Shown here: piece by piece, positions 45,090 through 56,306 of the stretch
Layout: every line of letters starts with the position of its first letter
How positions within the stretch are numbered: the first letter of the stretch is position 1
Assembly (NCBI GenBank): GCA_038496675.1
Contig: CM076649.1
Span: forward strand, 19,510,849-19,574,848
Length of the DNA stretch: 64,000 nt
Source: Rachycentron canadum
Taxonomy: Eukaryota; Chordata; Actinopteri; Carangiformes; Rachycentridae
Direction of reading: 5' to 3'
Position numbers and translations under genes: made by a program
The notes under the pieces: generated by a model
Database searches by the model: none
What the model was told of the DNA's origin: nothing
The model's input: only the letters and a program-made list of their open reading frames with translations

Positions 45090-46340
45090 CTGCTACAGGA
45101 TGAGTTGATGTGACGTCTGTCCTGACTGCAAACCCCCCACCCCACCCCACATCTACAACCCCCACCTTCACGTCCCCCTGTCTCACCTTTTGTCTCCTTG
45201 TCTTGTATTTTCTCTCTCAAGCCAGGTGCTGCTTATCCAGTCGTCAGCACATCTTACCCCCCAACACCGTTTTATCACTCTCCCCACTCTCACATATGAA
45301 GCCACACACTCCTTCAACCGTCTTTCTCCGTCTTTCTCTCCCTCTCTCCAGGACCGCTGCAGGCGGCTGACGGGCCGTGACCTGTCCTATCTCTGCTCAG
45401 GACTCAGGCCTAAAACGCATAGACGTGACTGACACAGAGACAGGCAGACAGGCAGACAGGCAACTGGCGAGGCACTCATCAACTCCAGATCTGTATCTTA
45501 GCTCCTCTCTTCTATCGCAGCCGCCTACTGTAGCATCCAGGGGCCAGAACAGACAGAGCTACGCAGCCTCAACTACAAAAGTCAAGTTTTAATGAAGCAA
45601 GTCAGGCACTTCAACAACTCTTGTGTTTATTTTTCTCATTATTTCGTGAGTGGTGCAGCGCAATTCACCCCAAAAAAGAGAAACAAAAAGCAAAACCTCT
45701 GAAACTGAGACACCCCTTTGTCCTCACACCTCCAACGTCCAGCATCAGAGCAGCATTTCTCACTGTCACATCATATTGTCTATATGATTTAATTGCAGCC
45801 AATCTTTGAACTTTTTTTTCCCTTTTGTGCTGTAGCTGCTGGCTGTGACGACGGGAGGGCAGGAGGGAGGGTGGCGAGGCTGCCTGAGCCGAGCTCTTCG
45901 TCCTGATTTAGAATTAGATCTATTTCTGTTCACCCTCCAACCCCGCTGGGAAATATTCAAATCTGCTGTGGAATGTGTGTGCATATATGTCTGTGTGTAT
46001 GTGTGTGAGACAGAGGATGAGAGCGATGAAGAAGCAAAGAGAGTGAAGGAAGAAGAAGAGATAAATTGAACACAAACTGTTGGCTGGTTGTTAGAGAATT
46101 TGCATGTAGTACACAGCTCTGGCAGTGTGGTTTCCTCTGAGCAGTCGTGCCAATTAAGTCACTGAACTCAAATCACACAGAATGAGAAAAGAGGAAAAGA
46201 GAAAAAATAGATTTAGATAGAAGGAAAGGAGCAGAAAAGAACCAAAGGCGGGAGTGTTTGCAGGCTCAATGTGAACTAGCGGGGAGTAAGATTCAAGCCG
46301 TGGTCAGTAATTCATACGCAGAGCACGTACAGACTGAGCC
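45090..46340. other. Unique DNA with C/T tracts, no gene
   Basis: Pyrimidine-rich DNA (45,125-45,350) ends in an acceptor-like 'ccctctctccag' (45,351). The 26 open codons that follow end in a stop with no supporting evidence. A tandem 'acaggcag' patch lies at 45,440-45,462. Confidence 0.35.
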
Positions 46341-46355
46341 AAGCTCACCCTCCGG

Positions 46356-46356
<1 letters not shown>

Positions 46357-46396
<40 letters not shown>
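46357..46396. repeat. (CA)n microsatellite, 40 bp
   Basis: CA array of about 20 units. CA-rich degenerate DNA recurs at 46,540-46,580. Confidence 0.95.
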
Positions 46397-46401
<5 letters not shown>

Positions 46402-46680
46402 ACAGGGGATCAACACACACACTCTCTCACAATCGCACCAGCAGTCTGGACAAGCTTCAGCCCCAATCTCAGCTCCATATCCGATGCTACAGCCTTCCAA
46501 ATGTCACCGCTAGCACCTTTGACCCCTGTTAACATAAACAAGACACACACTCAAATGCACACACACTCACACACACGCACTCTACACAATCCTGCAGTTG
46601 AAACAGTATTCACACACTTTTAAAACTAAAATAAAGACTGGAAACTGCCTTTACCGGATAAGGAGGCGACGCACACTCAC

Positions 46681-46758
46681 CTCAGAGTGGGACCCGATGT
46701 TCAGCCGCACGGCGGTGGAGAAATGACCCGCTGCACTCCCGTCCTCACACAGACACAT
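46681..46758 (-). CDS. Candidate exon with strong donor, unknown gene
   Basis: On the minus strand an ATG at 46,758 opens 26 codons. The last ones read GHFSTAVRLNIGSHSE and abut GAG|GTGAGTG, the best donor match in the window. A 'gtgcag' acceptor at 46,731-46,732 would instead make a 50-bp internal exon ending at the same donor. The patch is GC-rich and unique. The plus strand also reads LTSEWDPMFSRTAVEK then stop, so coding orientation is uncertain. The family is not recognised. Confidence 0.25.
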
Positions 46759-46842
46759 GCACGCACGCACGCGCGCGCACAATCAGCGGCGAAGTGTGTA
46801 TGAGGACAATGAGACCGGACTGGATGGAGCTAAGCAGCAGCA

Positions 46843-46896
46843 GGAGGAGGAGGAGGAGAGAGGGAGGAGGGAGATGTGTGGTTGGGCGGGAAGGTG

Positions 46897-46953
<57 letters not shown>
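46843..46953 (+). repeat. (AGG)n patch and (AG)n microsatellite
   Basis: AGG units (46,843-46,857) precede a perfect AG array of about 52 bp (46,902-46,953). The plus strand is polypurine over about 110 bp. Confidence 0.95.
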
Positions 46954-46955
<2 letters not shown>

Positions 46956-47198
46956 CTGGTGAATAATGAAATACAGCAGAAGAAAAAAAGAAGTGGCTGA
47001 AAAAGAGGAAAAAAACATGAAAAGGGTCCCACGGCAGCAGAGCCCCCTTGTTCTGTTCGTGGTTTTGTGTGTATGTGTGTGCCTTTAGTGTGCAAAATGT
47101 GTTAAGGTGACCATCTATGTGTGTGTGAGGAGGCTCTGAAGGGTCTCCTGTTCGTCACTCCAGACTTGGCGCCCTGCAGCAAGAGGCTTCACATCTCG

Positions 47199-47234
47199 TG
47201 CGCGCGCGCGCGTGTGTGTGTGTGTGTGTGTGTG
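47199..47234. repeat. (GC)n/(GT)n alternating tract
   Basis: About eight GC/CG units run without a break into about nine GT units. Alternating purine-pyrimidine DNA with a GC core is the classic Z-DNA-prone sequence. Confidence 0.92.
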
Positions 47235-47632
47235 TCCTCCTCTCAATCAGCCAGCCTGTAGCTCACCACCATTACAGCACATCTTATGTCTTCTTATCCC
47301 AGAAGCTCCTCAAGCCTCCTCTTTGTCTTCTTCATCTCTCTCTCCCTCTCTTTCTCTCTCTCTCTCCAGGGAAATACCTCTGCCACTAATCTCTTCAAAG
47401 GTCTCTGGGCCACTCCAGCTACCAAATTCTCTCTCTCTCTCTTTCTCCTTTCAGTTTCTTCTCACTCCGCTCTGCACTGTAAAAAAAAAACCTGTGGTAT
47501 CAAATCATTTTTGTCCGAAAACCTTGTTTCCTTATATCTGATAGTACTGTAAGATATTTTCAAGGTGTGTCCAGTAGAAATGCTCACGAAGGAAGAAGCA
47601 GGCTGCTATTCTTAGAGAAAGACTTTTTTACA
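47235..47632. other. C/T-rich DNA, possible decoy splice site, no gene
   Basis: CT repeats (47,330-47,368 and 47,430-47,450) end in an acceptor-like 'ctctctctccag'. The next 31 bases to AAAG|GTCTCT could form a micro-exon, but CT microsatellites create such acceptors often. Confidence 0.35.
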
Positions 47633-47670
47633 TATTTTTCTCCATATGCTAGAACATATGGAGAAAAATA
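47633..47670. repeat. Perfect 16-bp inverted repeat, 6-nt loop
   Basis: The arms 'tatttttctccatatg' (47,633-47,648) and 'catatggagaaaaata' (47,655-47,670) are exact reverse complements around ctagaa. It is directly followed by two 'agatcatg'-type direct repeats. The structure is AT-rich and symmetrical, so it could extrude as a cruciform. Confidence 0.95.
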
Positions 47671-48190
47671 GATCATGATAGATCATGGCCCAAAATCTGT
47701 TTAAAGGATTTTTCAAGTTTATTGATGTATTTATACTGTAACTGAGCTAAATGACCCCTAAACACATTTTCATCTGTTGTCCCCAACCAGTTCTCAGTTA
47801 ATCCCAAAAACAACTGTAAAACCTGAAAAACTCGATAGAGCATCAAGTGTATTCATCCACGGTTCAAAATAGTCCCCAGTAAATGCACTATTTGCTTCTC
47901 TTTGAATAATTTTTACCAAAACCTACAGTTGCCAGCTGTTTTAAGAGGTTATTTGGCCTTTGTTAAAGATGAAACTATCTCTGTGAAGCATTCCGTCTTC
48001 ATGGGGCTCGGAGAAGGTTCAAAGTGCTGAAAGTGGCTCTAACACAATGATCTTTTCATGGGATTTGTTGACAGTACCATGAACACCAGCCTCATCACTT
48101 ATGAAACGGCACAAAAATGACTTGATAAGAAGGAGATTTGTGACAGCAGCACTCACATTCACACGCACGCACAGTCACACACACCCTGAG
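47671..48190. other. AT-rich unique DNA, nothing recognised
   Basis: No credible frame or repeat. Confidence 0.35.
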
Positions 48191-48196
48191 CTCCAG

Positions 48197-48217
48197 GTGT
48201 GTGTGTGTGTGTGTGTG
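48197..48217. repeat. (GT)n microsatellite
   Basis: Short GT array followed by purine-rich DNA (48,340-48,420). Confidence 0.9.
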
Positions 48218-48419
48218 CGTGAGCGTGCGTAATTGTGTGTTTTGTGTGTCTGTGAAGTGCCGAGCAGCCTCAATCCTCCAGCTCAGCCACGGAGAAGCCA
48301 ATCTCCACATCCAATTATTTGCTTCTCAAAGGCAGACAGATGGAGAGAGGGGGAAAAAACAGAGAGCGAGGTGGAGAGACGCAGAGTTAGAATTAGAGAG
48401 AGAGAGCGAGAAAGGGAGT

Positions 48420-49195
48420 CTCTTTGAGTGTCTGCACAGGGGGAATTAATTAGGATGAGAAAGAAATGGAGGGAAGAAATTTGTCTTCTCCGCTCGAGTC
48501 TGGAGAATAGTTTCACAATTAGTCAAAGTCCCAAACAGAGCCTGTGGACACAACTGTGGAAAGCGTGCGAGCTAGAGTGTGCTGGAGAGAGAGTGAGAGA
48601 GATGGAGATCAAAACCCAAATGAAAGACGCCAAAAGGGACAGAGCTGAAGTTGTTAGAGAAATGATTGGCAAGAGCGTGTCATATATGTTGTTGTTCTTT
48701 TTGTGTGTGTCTCCATACCCTCCTCAGGCGAGTGCCGGCCGTCCTGCCTGCTCAGTCCTGTTCTTCTATCAGTCCTCCTTCTCCTCTACTTCTTCTCTTT
48801 CTTCTTCTCCCTCCTTCTGTGCTCCGCCGTCAAGGATATTCCATCAAGTCTGGCTCATGGTGGATGGAGGCACCGCTGCGCTCCAAACACACTTCAGCTC
48901 TCACTCTCTTCTTCCTCTTTGACTCTTTTCTCCGTTTTCTCCTCTCTCTTCTCTCTGTCGTTGGCCGGAGCATTTTTCTTTCTTCCCGGCAGTGGTGACA
49001 CACAGCGTGGGGTGGGAGAAGGGGGGGCTTTGAGGACGAGGGGGGGGGTGGAGAGATAGACTAAGAGAGAACAAAAAAAAAAAGAAAAAGAAATTGAGGG
49101 ATGGAGGGAGGGAAAAGAGCAAGTGTAGGTAGATGGAACAGCGAGCTGAAAATGACGGGAAGAGGCAGGTGGAATGGGTAGTGACACATCGCGGA
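48420..49195. other. Purine- and pyrimidine-biased DNA, no gene
   Basis: Purine-rich (48,460-48,480, 48,585-48,660) and pyrimidine-rich (48,760-48,830, 48,900-48,960) segments, a G-rich tract (49,008-49,052) and an A-rich tract (49,070-49,092). Long overlapping frames follow from the bias. Confidence 0.4.
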
Positions 49196-49445
49196 GGTGT
49201 GTGTCTGCGTGTGTGTGTGTGTGTGTGTGTGTGAGTGTGTCAGAGCACGGGGGCCGTCCTTCTAACTGACACATCACCAACGAGGTAGACGTGGAGGAGG
49301 AGGAGGAGGAGGAAGAGATGGATGCATAGATAGATAGGTGGATGGTGGAATGGATAGAGGGAGTGATTCAGCAAGCGTTCCACCTCCTCTCCTCCTCCCT
49401 CCCTCTCTCACACACACATATACACACGCATACACACACACACAA
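49196..49445. repeat. (GT)n, (GGA)n and CA-rich simple repeats
   Basis: GT array (about 49,196-49,233), GGA units (about 49,291-49,312), a degenerate GATA/GATG patch (49,317-49,350) and CA-rich DNA (49,410-49,445). Confidence 0.9.
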
Positions 49446-49570
49446 TCACAATCACATGCTTAGTTCATTATCATTCACTGGATCTCGCCATAATACGCAT
49501 GGCTAACCTACTCATGGAGATGGAGCTGAGCCCTGAACTGAATCCTAATGGAGGAGAGGGAGGGAGGATG
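49446..49570. promoter_or_regulatory. Candidate conserved non-coding element
   Basis: Unique island between simple repeats with 'tagttcattatcattcactg', 'cgccataatacgcatgg' and 'gaactgaatcctaatgg'. An ATG frame at 49,499 runs into GGA-rich DNA and a GT repeat, so it is not taken as a gene. Confidence 0.3.
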
Positions 49571-50394
49571 AAGAAGGGGAGGAGGAGGAGGGTGTATCAG
49601 GCGAGCAGGTGTCCCCTTGACGTCTATTGTTCCCCATCAATGTGTGTGTGTGTGTGTGTGTGTGTTCAGATCCTACCACAGTGTGTACGCACGAATAGGC
49701 GCATGTGAGCTTTTAATCATTTAAAGTTTCTGAAACCATCCACAGTGCATCTGTTCCAGCCGAACTGAGCTCCAGACGAAACTACAACTCGAACAAATTA
49801 CAAACAAAGAAAAAAACCTGAGAATGATTCAGTGATTCCCCAACAATCTCCCTGTTAGGAAGCTGGGACAGAATTTAGAAGGACTTGTCCACCAGACACC
49901 GGAGGACTCTTAAAAGACTAAACACCATCTCACATCCACAGATTATGAGTCAGAGTCAGAGTTTAGACTCAGACTATCAGATTTGTAAAGGATTGGACTG
50001 GGGATCTTAAAGGGTCTTTACTTGGAAGACTAAAGTCCTTTTTACAGAAAGACTTTTTGTTATTATTCCGCATCATTATCATTATTATTATCATTAAAAT
50101 TAGGAACTCAGCACTATAATTGTCATAATCTGTCCCTAACATTCAACTTTGTATTTACGATTTCCTGTTTTATTTTGAAGTTATTTACCATGTTCAGTCA
50201 CCTTATCCTCCCTTTAATGCTGGTCTTACATCAAACGCCTCACACACAGTCGCCTTCAGGTTCACCATCAGCTCAGCTTGCTGCTGATGTTTGATTTTAT
50301 CAAAAATAAACACAAGCACCTTACAGCAAATGATGGAGGTGACAGGATCGCACCGGAACCTCTTCTGACAATGTTTCTGAAAAGTTGCTTGGTA
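49571..50394. other. Unique AT-rich DNA, no gene
   Basis: A short GT array lies at about 49,641-49,664 and an ATT/ATC-rich patch at 50,057-50,095. Nothing else. Confidence 0.4.
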
Positions 50395-50515
50395 TAAGGG
50401 CCCTGCGACCCTTGTCCAGGGTGGACCCCGCCCTCGCCCAACATGAGCTGGGACGTTCCGCGACCCTGACAGATAAGCGCTATAGATGACGGACGGATGG
50501 ATGGATGGATGTTTG
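50395..50515 (+). repeat. Retroelement 3' tail (family G) with (GGAT)n end
   Basis: It contains 'ccttgtccagggtggacccc', 'gcccaacatgagctgggac', 'cgcgaccctgacagataagc', and ends in GGATGGATGGATGG at about 50,497-50,512. It is better preserved than the copy at 10,270-10,400. The form (a conserved tail ending in a short simple repeat) is typical of SINE/LINE 3' ends in fish. Confidence 0.7.
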
Positions 50516-52860
50516 GCATAAGGCCGGTTCAGTTTAGTTTTTCTGAGGTCGCAAACAAGAAAAGTTAACGTGGTACTTACTTGTCAAAATAGATTGATAC
50601 AATTCATTCACATTGAAGATATAATTTATACCGATTTAGTTTCTTTGTGACGCTGATGAAGACGACAACATTAGAACAATGCCAGGAACAGACTGTCTGC
50701 GCCTCCATCAGCAGGCTTCTCCAGCGCTGAATGTCTTCTGAATTCATTTACGATTTCATTTTGACAGAAAATGTCGCTAGCTGCACATGCAGCTGCTAAA
50801 AAATATATCTTTCTAAATTTTTTATGCCTCTGTTTATATTCAGATTCAGTCCAGACACTGGAAGCACAGTGTAAGGTGCCAGGTTTATGTAATGTTGCCG
50901 GTATGATGTCATTATGAAATCAACAGGTTTTTTACTGGAAGCTGCACACATCATGTGTGAAAAATAGACTAGATGCCAAATCTTGCGTGAGACGTAGGCA
51001 GTGTGCGTCTGCTCAAACCTGTTAGCACGGGCCCCAAATTGAAAACAAAGCCCTCCGGGCCCAAAAACCATGAGGATTTTTCAGCGTATGCCCTACTGAG
51101 CAGCTCTCATAGCAATAAATGGGGCGCCATCTTCACAGTTTCTGGTTGTCCTTGATGCGTTCACAGCCTGGACACACCAGGAGGTTCCATGATGAATGTG
51201 TGCTGCACCACACAAAAAGGTGAGAAAGAGAAACAAGTGACCAGGTTGTTTGAGCAGAAACTGTGAATGAACTATGTTTTCACACCACAAAAATGTTTGG
51301 TGCTTCAGGTCTGCAGCTTGTCTTTTCACTCCATAGCTTTAACTTTAACATCAGCACAGAGCTTGCAGGCTCTGCCAAACTATAATTTATCAGCTTGGGT
51401 GGTAAAATGAGATTCAAAACACAATCTTGACCTTGGAAAAAGCAGTCGACAAAACAATCGCACAACAGAGGCCACTCGATAGCTGTTTTCTGCTTTATTG
51501 TAGTTATTTACTTGGAGGCCTACAAGAAAAGAGTGAAAGTAGACGTGGACAAAAGTCCTCAAAAGAGTTTAGGAAGTACCCTTAGCCTGTTCCCTATAGC
51601 AGTGTGTCTGTATTAGCTCTAATTTCATCTGACACCAGTTCACACATCACACATGATTCCTCAGTGGAATATTACACATGATGATAATGGAGGATATTAC
51701 ACTGAAGGCTTCAAATGGGGTTATGCCTTTGGGCAGTGATCGCGTCCAGAGTGAAGCACTGAAGCACCTTAACTATGTCAAGATAATATTTGTCTTGTTC
51801 TCCAATGATTACAACATTATTTGTAGTATTAAGTAAATGTTAAATTTAGATTGTCCTGCCACGGTTTCACATAGAAAACTGCAACACGAGTGTGTGCACA
51901 CAGTCACGCTCTGACCAGCTGACTGTCACTGCTTGTTGTATGTAGGTGCTGCGTTATTGAACAGAGCCTGTTCAAGAGCTTCTTAGATGCTGCTTCTGTG
52001 CATTACCAACCCCCACAACTCCCTGGAGCTCTCCTATCAGCTATCTACAATTTCACTGGCTGACTATTGGACATATATAAGACGATGGATAAACTTATGA
52101 AACCTTAGTTTTAAATGAACATTTCTCAAAAATACAAGCATTTTTTTGGGAAACATTAAAGTGGCGTATTTCCACAACAGCCTGAACACAGACTGACATT
52201 TTTAGTCCATTTAAACTATAAATCTGATAAAACTTCCACAAACAATTTAAAAAAAAGAAAGTGAGTGATTTCACGGTAACATTTGGCCAAGCTTGAAATA
52301 TATTCGCATTTTAGAGAAAGTAATTAATATTTTCCTTGTGCAGTACATCATATATTATTTCACCCTCCAGCAAAGCACCCACTGTTAATCACAATGTTCA
52401 TTTTAATGATCCCACCCACCTGATCCGTGGATCAGCGGCAGCGCTCATGGATATAACACATGAGCACACACTGTTTATGACACAAGTTTAAAAAATAATT
52501 CACCTATCTTTACACATTGATAAAGTTTAAGTGGCTGTGTTAAACTTGTCAACACTGGGAGGTTCCCAGGCAACCACTGGACACAGCGAAGCACCAGGCT
52601 GCGAAAGAAAGCAGTCCTGCGCCACAACTCACTGTGAAAGTTAAAGTTCACAATCAGAGGTTTTGATTTTTCGCAAAGGCGAAGTTAGAAGGTGTGGATC
52701 CAACTTTAAACCAGGCGGGCGAGCTTCTCCCGGCTGTTTGCAGTCTCTGTGGTTCGCTAAGCTAATCGGCTGCTGGCTGTAGCCCAAGCATCCACACACA
52801 CCACTACCGTCGAGCACGAACACAGCAAGCGTATCTCTGAAAGCGTGACACGTGGCATAT
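50516..52860. other. AT-rich unique DNA, possible weak repeat traces
   Basis: A phrase near 51,099 ('gagcagctctcatagcaata') may be a trace of a fish non-autonomous element, but no second copy exists in the window. Frames at 50,796-51,562 on the minus strand are chance. Confidence 0.35.
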
Positions 52861-52869
52861 TTTATGACC

Positions 52870-53245
52870 TGTTGTGATGAAGAGAACAAACAACAATTTG
52901 GACAAAGCAGAAGATCCTTTGGTTCCTTGTAGCAGAGGTCTACGAACCTGCTCTGTGAAATATGTTTGGACTCCATCTCTGTCTGCAGCTCCGCTTATGT
53001 TGTTAACAATTAAATCATGTAATTTTCCTGCCTGGGCACACGTTAATGAGATTACCTAGCTGGTAGCCAACCCACAATTAGGTGGAATTAATCAATTCCT
53101 TAGGTGAAGTGTCCTCTGAAGGCATTCGTCAAGCAGCCGCTTAAGGCTGTGAGAACAGCTTAGCTGCTAATGGTTACAGGCACCTTCAGCTGCTCACCTT
53201 CTCCTGACAAACAGGCGCTCTGAGCGGCCGCGTCACACGCACACT
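52870..53245. promoter_or_regulatory. Candidate conserved non-coding block
   Basis: About 370 bp of unique DNA with 'gttgttaacaattaaatcat', 'cgttaatgagattaccta', 'ccacaattaggtggaatta' and 'agctgctaatggttacagg'. It is rich in TAAT/ATTA and CAGCTG-like words, and ends at a CpG-containing patch ('gagcggccgcgtcacacg'). Confidence 0.4.
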
Positions 53246-53396
53246 CTCGCTCGTTGCTCCAGGTGTGAGAAGCAGGAATCCCACAGGCGTGCACGCACCT
53301 CTGTGTTACCGTGACGACACATTTAGAGATGTTAAACGGCCATCAAAGGACATAAATAAACTCGATAGTTAGTTAGTAGCACACAGTACACAACTC

Positions 53397-53489
53397 CATC
53401 ATGTGTCATGATGCTGGTTTTCGTAGTTTAAGTGCATATATTGTTGTATACAATACACAATACTTCCTTCTCATTTTTAACACTGAAGG

Positions 53490-53560
<71 letters not shown>

Positions 53561-53712
53561 ACTACTAATTACTATTAATTAATGCAAATAAATAATTTAT
53601 GAATAGATAATAGCTGTGCACGTTAGCTCGATGACATTAGCTTTTCCGACGCCGGGTAAAGAACTGCATCACATGTCATGATGGTGGTTTTCACAGTTCA
53701 AATGCATTATTT
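53397..53712 (+). repeat. Diverged duplicates flanking a (GATA)n array
   Basis: 'catgtgtcatgatgctggtt' (about 53,399) and 'cacatgtcatgatggtggtt' (about 53,671) head two stretches of about 45 bp that keep the same order (a phrase like 'ttaagtgcatat' in the first, 'tcaaatgcatta' in the second). They lie on either side of the GATA array. Confidence 0.55.
53490..53559. repeat. (GATA)n microsatellite, 70 bp
   Basis: Perfect TAGA/GATA array of about 17 units. Confidence 0.97.
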
Positions 53713-53827
53713 CAACATTAGAGAAATAGTATAGAAGACATATACCCTTCATCTGAGGTGAGTGTCACAGTCTGGTCCAAAAGCCGTTTTTACAGCTGTT
53801 TAGCTCATGTTGTAGGAGCTTCACATG

Positions 53828-53853
53828 CCACACACACACACACACACACACAC
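53828..53853. repeat. (CA)n microsatellite
   Basis: CA array of 13 units, about 100 bp upstream of the duplicated 119-bp segment. Confidence 0.95.
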
Positions 53854-53950
53854 AGTCTCCCAAATCCTTAGGGAAGGATTTATCATTTGTTTCCATGATT
53901 GTGTGTAGCAGTGGCTGTGTGGTTGATGCTTTTTGTGCTTAATAAACCTC

Positions 53951-54069
53951 TTATATGTTTTAATAAGCCATGGCAGTGATTGTTTTTTCTGTAATATTTT
54001 CAGATGCCAACATAATACTCCAGCTACCTTCATTATATTGTGATTTGATTGGTGTTGTAATAGAATTAT
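53951..54069 (+). repeat. 119-bp local duplication, copy 1
   Basis: It matches 56,092-56,210 with two substitutions over 119 bases by direct comparison (g/a in 'aataagcc' and t/c in 'cagtgatt'). Flanks outside the segment do not match. The reverse strand shows an open frame shared by both copies, but it is short and not protein-like. Confidence 0.92.
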
Positions 54070-54224
54070 GACTGAATGATTTTAATAATTATTTTACTAG
54101 ATCCACTTGCACCAAGAGGAGGGAAGATGCAGTTATACAGACTGGCAGGAAGCTCAGTGAATGTATGTTTGAGTGACGTCATCCTGCATCAGCAGGATCA
54201 GTATACGCCATGACATTGACTTGG

Positions 54225-54350
54225 GGTCTGAAAAGTGATTGTGAGATGTCACGTTTTATTGATGTATTGAAGTCTATGTAAAAATGCTGACCAAATTACA
54301 AACCGGAAACCAGCAGTTGACAAACCAATAGGTGACGTCACTGTGGGTTG
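54225..54350 (+). repeat. Family A/C-related fragment
   Basis: It contains 'attgaagtctatg', found inside family A, and then 'caaaccaataggtgacgtca' and 'ctgtggg', resembling the 3' ends of families A and C. A short, diverged piece. Confidence 0.45.
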
Positions 54351-56040
54351 GTATTCACGTCAAAGACGTCAACTGACAGAGAAAAAGATGATAATGAGCG
54401 TTATTAATATTGTTAAACCAGAAACACGCTGGCTGTGTGGGGTGTGTGTGCGTGGAGGCTGCGGAACATTTTGGTTTTCAATTCAGCGTATTCTTGGATC
54501 AGAGCGGACACACTGCCAGTGTGAGACAGCATTTAACCTATTTTTCCTAGATTGTGGTTCCCAGCAAAAACAGCCAGGGAAAAGGCCTAGTGATGTTAAC
54601 GTCACATTAAAGTGACACTCTGGGAGTTCTCTGTCTTGTTAAAGTACATAGATGCTACAAAAAAAAATAGACTCTAACTGCTTTTCATGGATTGAGTGAA
54701 AACCCCTGAAATCAGGTGATGGTTCTTCCTGTTTGACAGTCAGCAGATGGAATTATTAATAGTTTCGTTTTCAAATCAATGCTATAACTACATATCTACT
54801 ATCACAATATACTGTGGTAGGTTTGTTTGCGTTCAGACCACAAATGAATCACAGCACTTGAAAGCAGACTGAGGCTCTCTTCTCAGGTGGTCTCAGTCTG
54901 GTTCTTTAGTCTGACAGCTTTCTCGAAGACAAGAACTCGATTTAATCGAACCAAACAAGTCTCAAATCACCTAAACCCTGTGTTGTTGACTGTGTTCAGT
55001 GTCTACATTAAATTGACAGCGACGTAACGTGAAACATGCATGAAAGATTTTATGTAAATGTTGAAAACACAAAAAATGTTTGTAATTAGAGGTGCAAGCG
55101 CATGAAACGAGCACTAAAGTTGCACAGCATTGTCAGATGTGCATAAATACAACCACAGCGGCGCTGCTCCGACTAACTCACAGCATCATGCAGGATTGTT
55201 TGGAGCTACCAAATTAACAAACAGGTGCAAGTACAAAAAAAAAAAAAAGAGAGAGAAAAGACGAGAAGTTCACAGTGTACCAGTTCTCTCTTAAGAAGAA
55301 AAAGCACCCTGGCATATAAGAAGTGATATAATTTATGTTTGTGGGAGAGGTGCAGTGGCTGTGTCTGGAATAAATAAAAGTTGTTTAGTGAGCTACAGTA
55401 CCCAATATCTTCAAAAACTCAAAGGTCATCAACAGACAGTTCAAGAAAAACATCTCAGTGTTGTCTACGGTGTGTGTTTGCCAAATGATCTCAGGAAAGT
55501 GTATAAAATAAAACCACCACAGGAAAGGGGCCCTGAAAGTCAACTGCGTGTAGTCTGCTGTGTACCCTGATGCCTCATTACGTTACACCTCCACATTTCC
55601 TCTAACCTACCTGACAGGAGGGGATGTGATGCCTCCATGCATTCATTTAATTGGACTTTTTGAACCTGGGCCATTCCTTTAGCTCACATTAATTGATTTT
55701 CTCATGCTGTGTTTATGACACAGTTACACTTCACTGGGGTCTTGAACTGTTACTGCTCTGGGACAGTTCAGTTCATTGACACGCCAGACCTTTCTCATCC
55801 TAAAATGTATTTATGATTTATTTTCCACGCGTGTCCAAAGTCTGATTTCTATTCAACCTGTACACAGCTGGATATTACACCAACCACCCAACCCATGCGA
55901 CTAATTTATCTTGGTGGCCAGTTGTGATACTGCAACAAAGAAATGTGGCTCAAAAAACATTCTCCGCATTGAACACCAACATATACTTACTTTTCTATTT
56001 TTAAGGTTCTAAGGTTTAATAATTGTAAAAAAAAATGTAT
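54351..56040. other. Unique DNA, possible non-coding element
   Basis: Mostly AT-rich and featureless, with an A run near 55,236-55,248. The patch at 55,600-55,800 ('gcattcatttaattggactt', 'cacattaattgattttctc') could be a conserved non-coding element. Confidence 0.3.
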
Positions 56041-56091
56041 GAATGATTTTTATTGAATTATTAAAGGGGCCAATGTGAATAGATAGATAGA

Positions 56092-56210
56092 TTATATGTT
56101 TTAATAAACCATGGCAGTGACTGTTTTTTCTGTAATATTTTCAGATGCCAACATAATACTCCAGCTACCTTCATTATATTGTGATTTGATTGGTGTTGTA
56201 ATAGAATTAT
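56092..56210 (+). repeat. 119-bp local duplication, copy 2
   Basis: Partner of 53,951-54,069. It is preceded by three GATA units (56,080-56,091) and followed within 15 bp by a long GATA array, so this copy is embedded in GATA repeats. This suggests that repair or slippage at the array accompanied the duplication. Confidence 0.92.
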
Positions 56211-56224
56211 ATTATAATTATTAT

Positions 56225-56303
<79 letters not shown>
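56225..56303. repeat. (GATA)n microsatellite, about 79 bp
   Basis: TAGA/GATA array of about 19-20 units, the longest tetranucleotide array here. Confidence 0.97.

Positions 56304-56306
<3 letters not shown>

Noticed and set aside
45352..45430. Acceptor-like 'ccctctctccag' followed by 26 codons and a stop
   Set aside because: C/T-rich tracts create such acceptors often; no homologue was recognised and no partner exon found.
47370..47400. 31-bp micro-exon after a CT microsatellite
   Set aside because: The acceptor is part of the simple repeat and the donor (AAAG|GTCTCT) is weak.
48428..49059. Three overlapping frames of 110-164 codons
   Set aside because: They arise from purine- and pyrimidine-biased DNA. 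None has conserved motifs, and all three plus-strand frames overlap.
49499..49708. ATG frame MANLLMEMELSPELNP…
   Set aside because: It passes into GGA repeats and a GT microsatellite; no splice or motif support.
51095..51135. 'gagcagctctcatagcaata' as a transposon end
   Set aside because: It reminded me of a fish element, but there is no second copy or inverted partner in the window.
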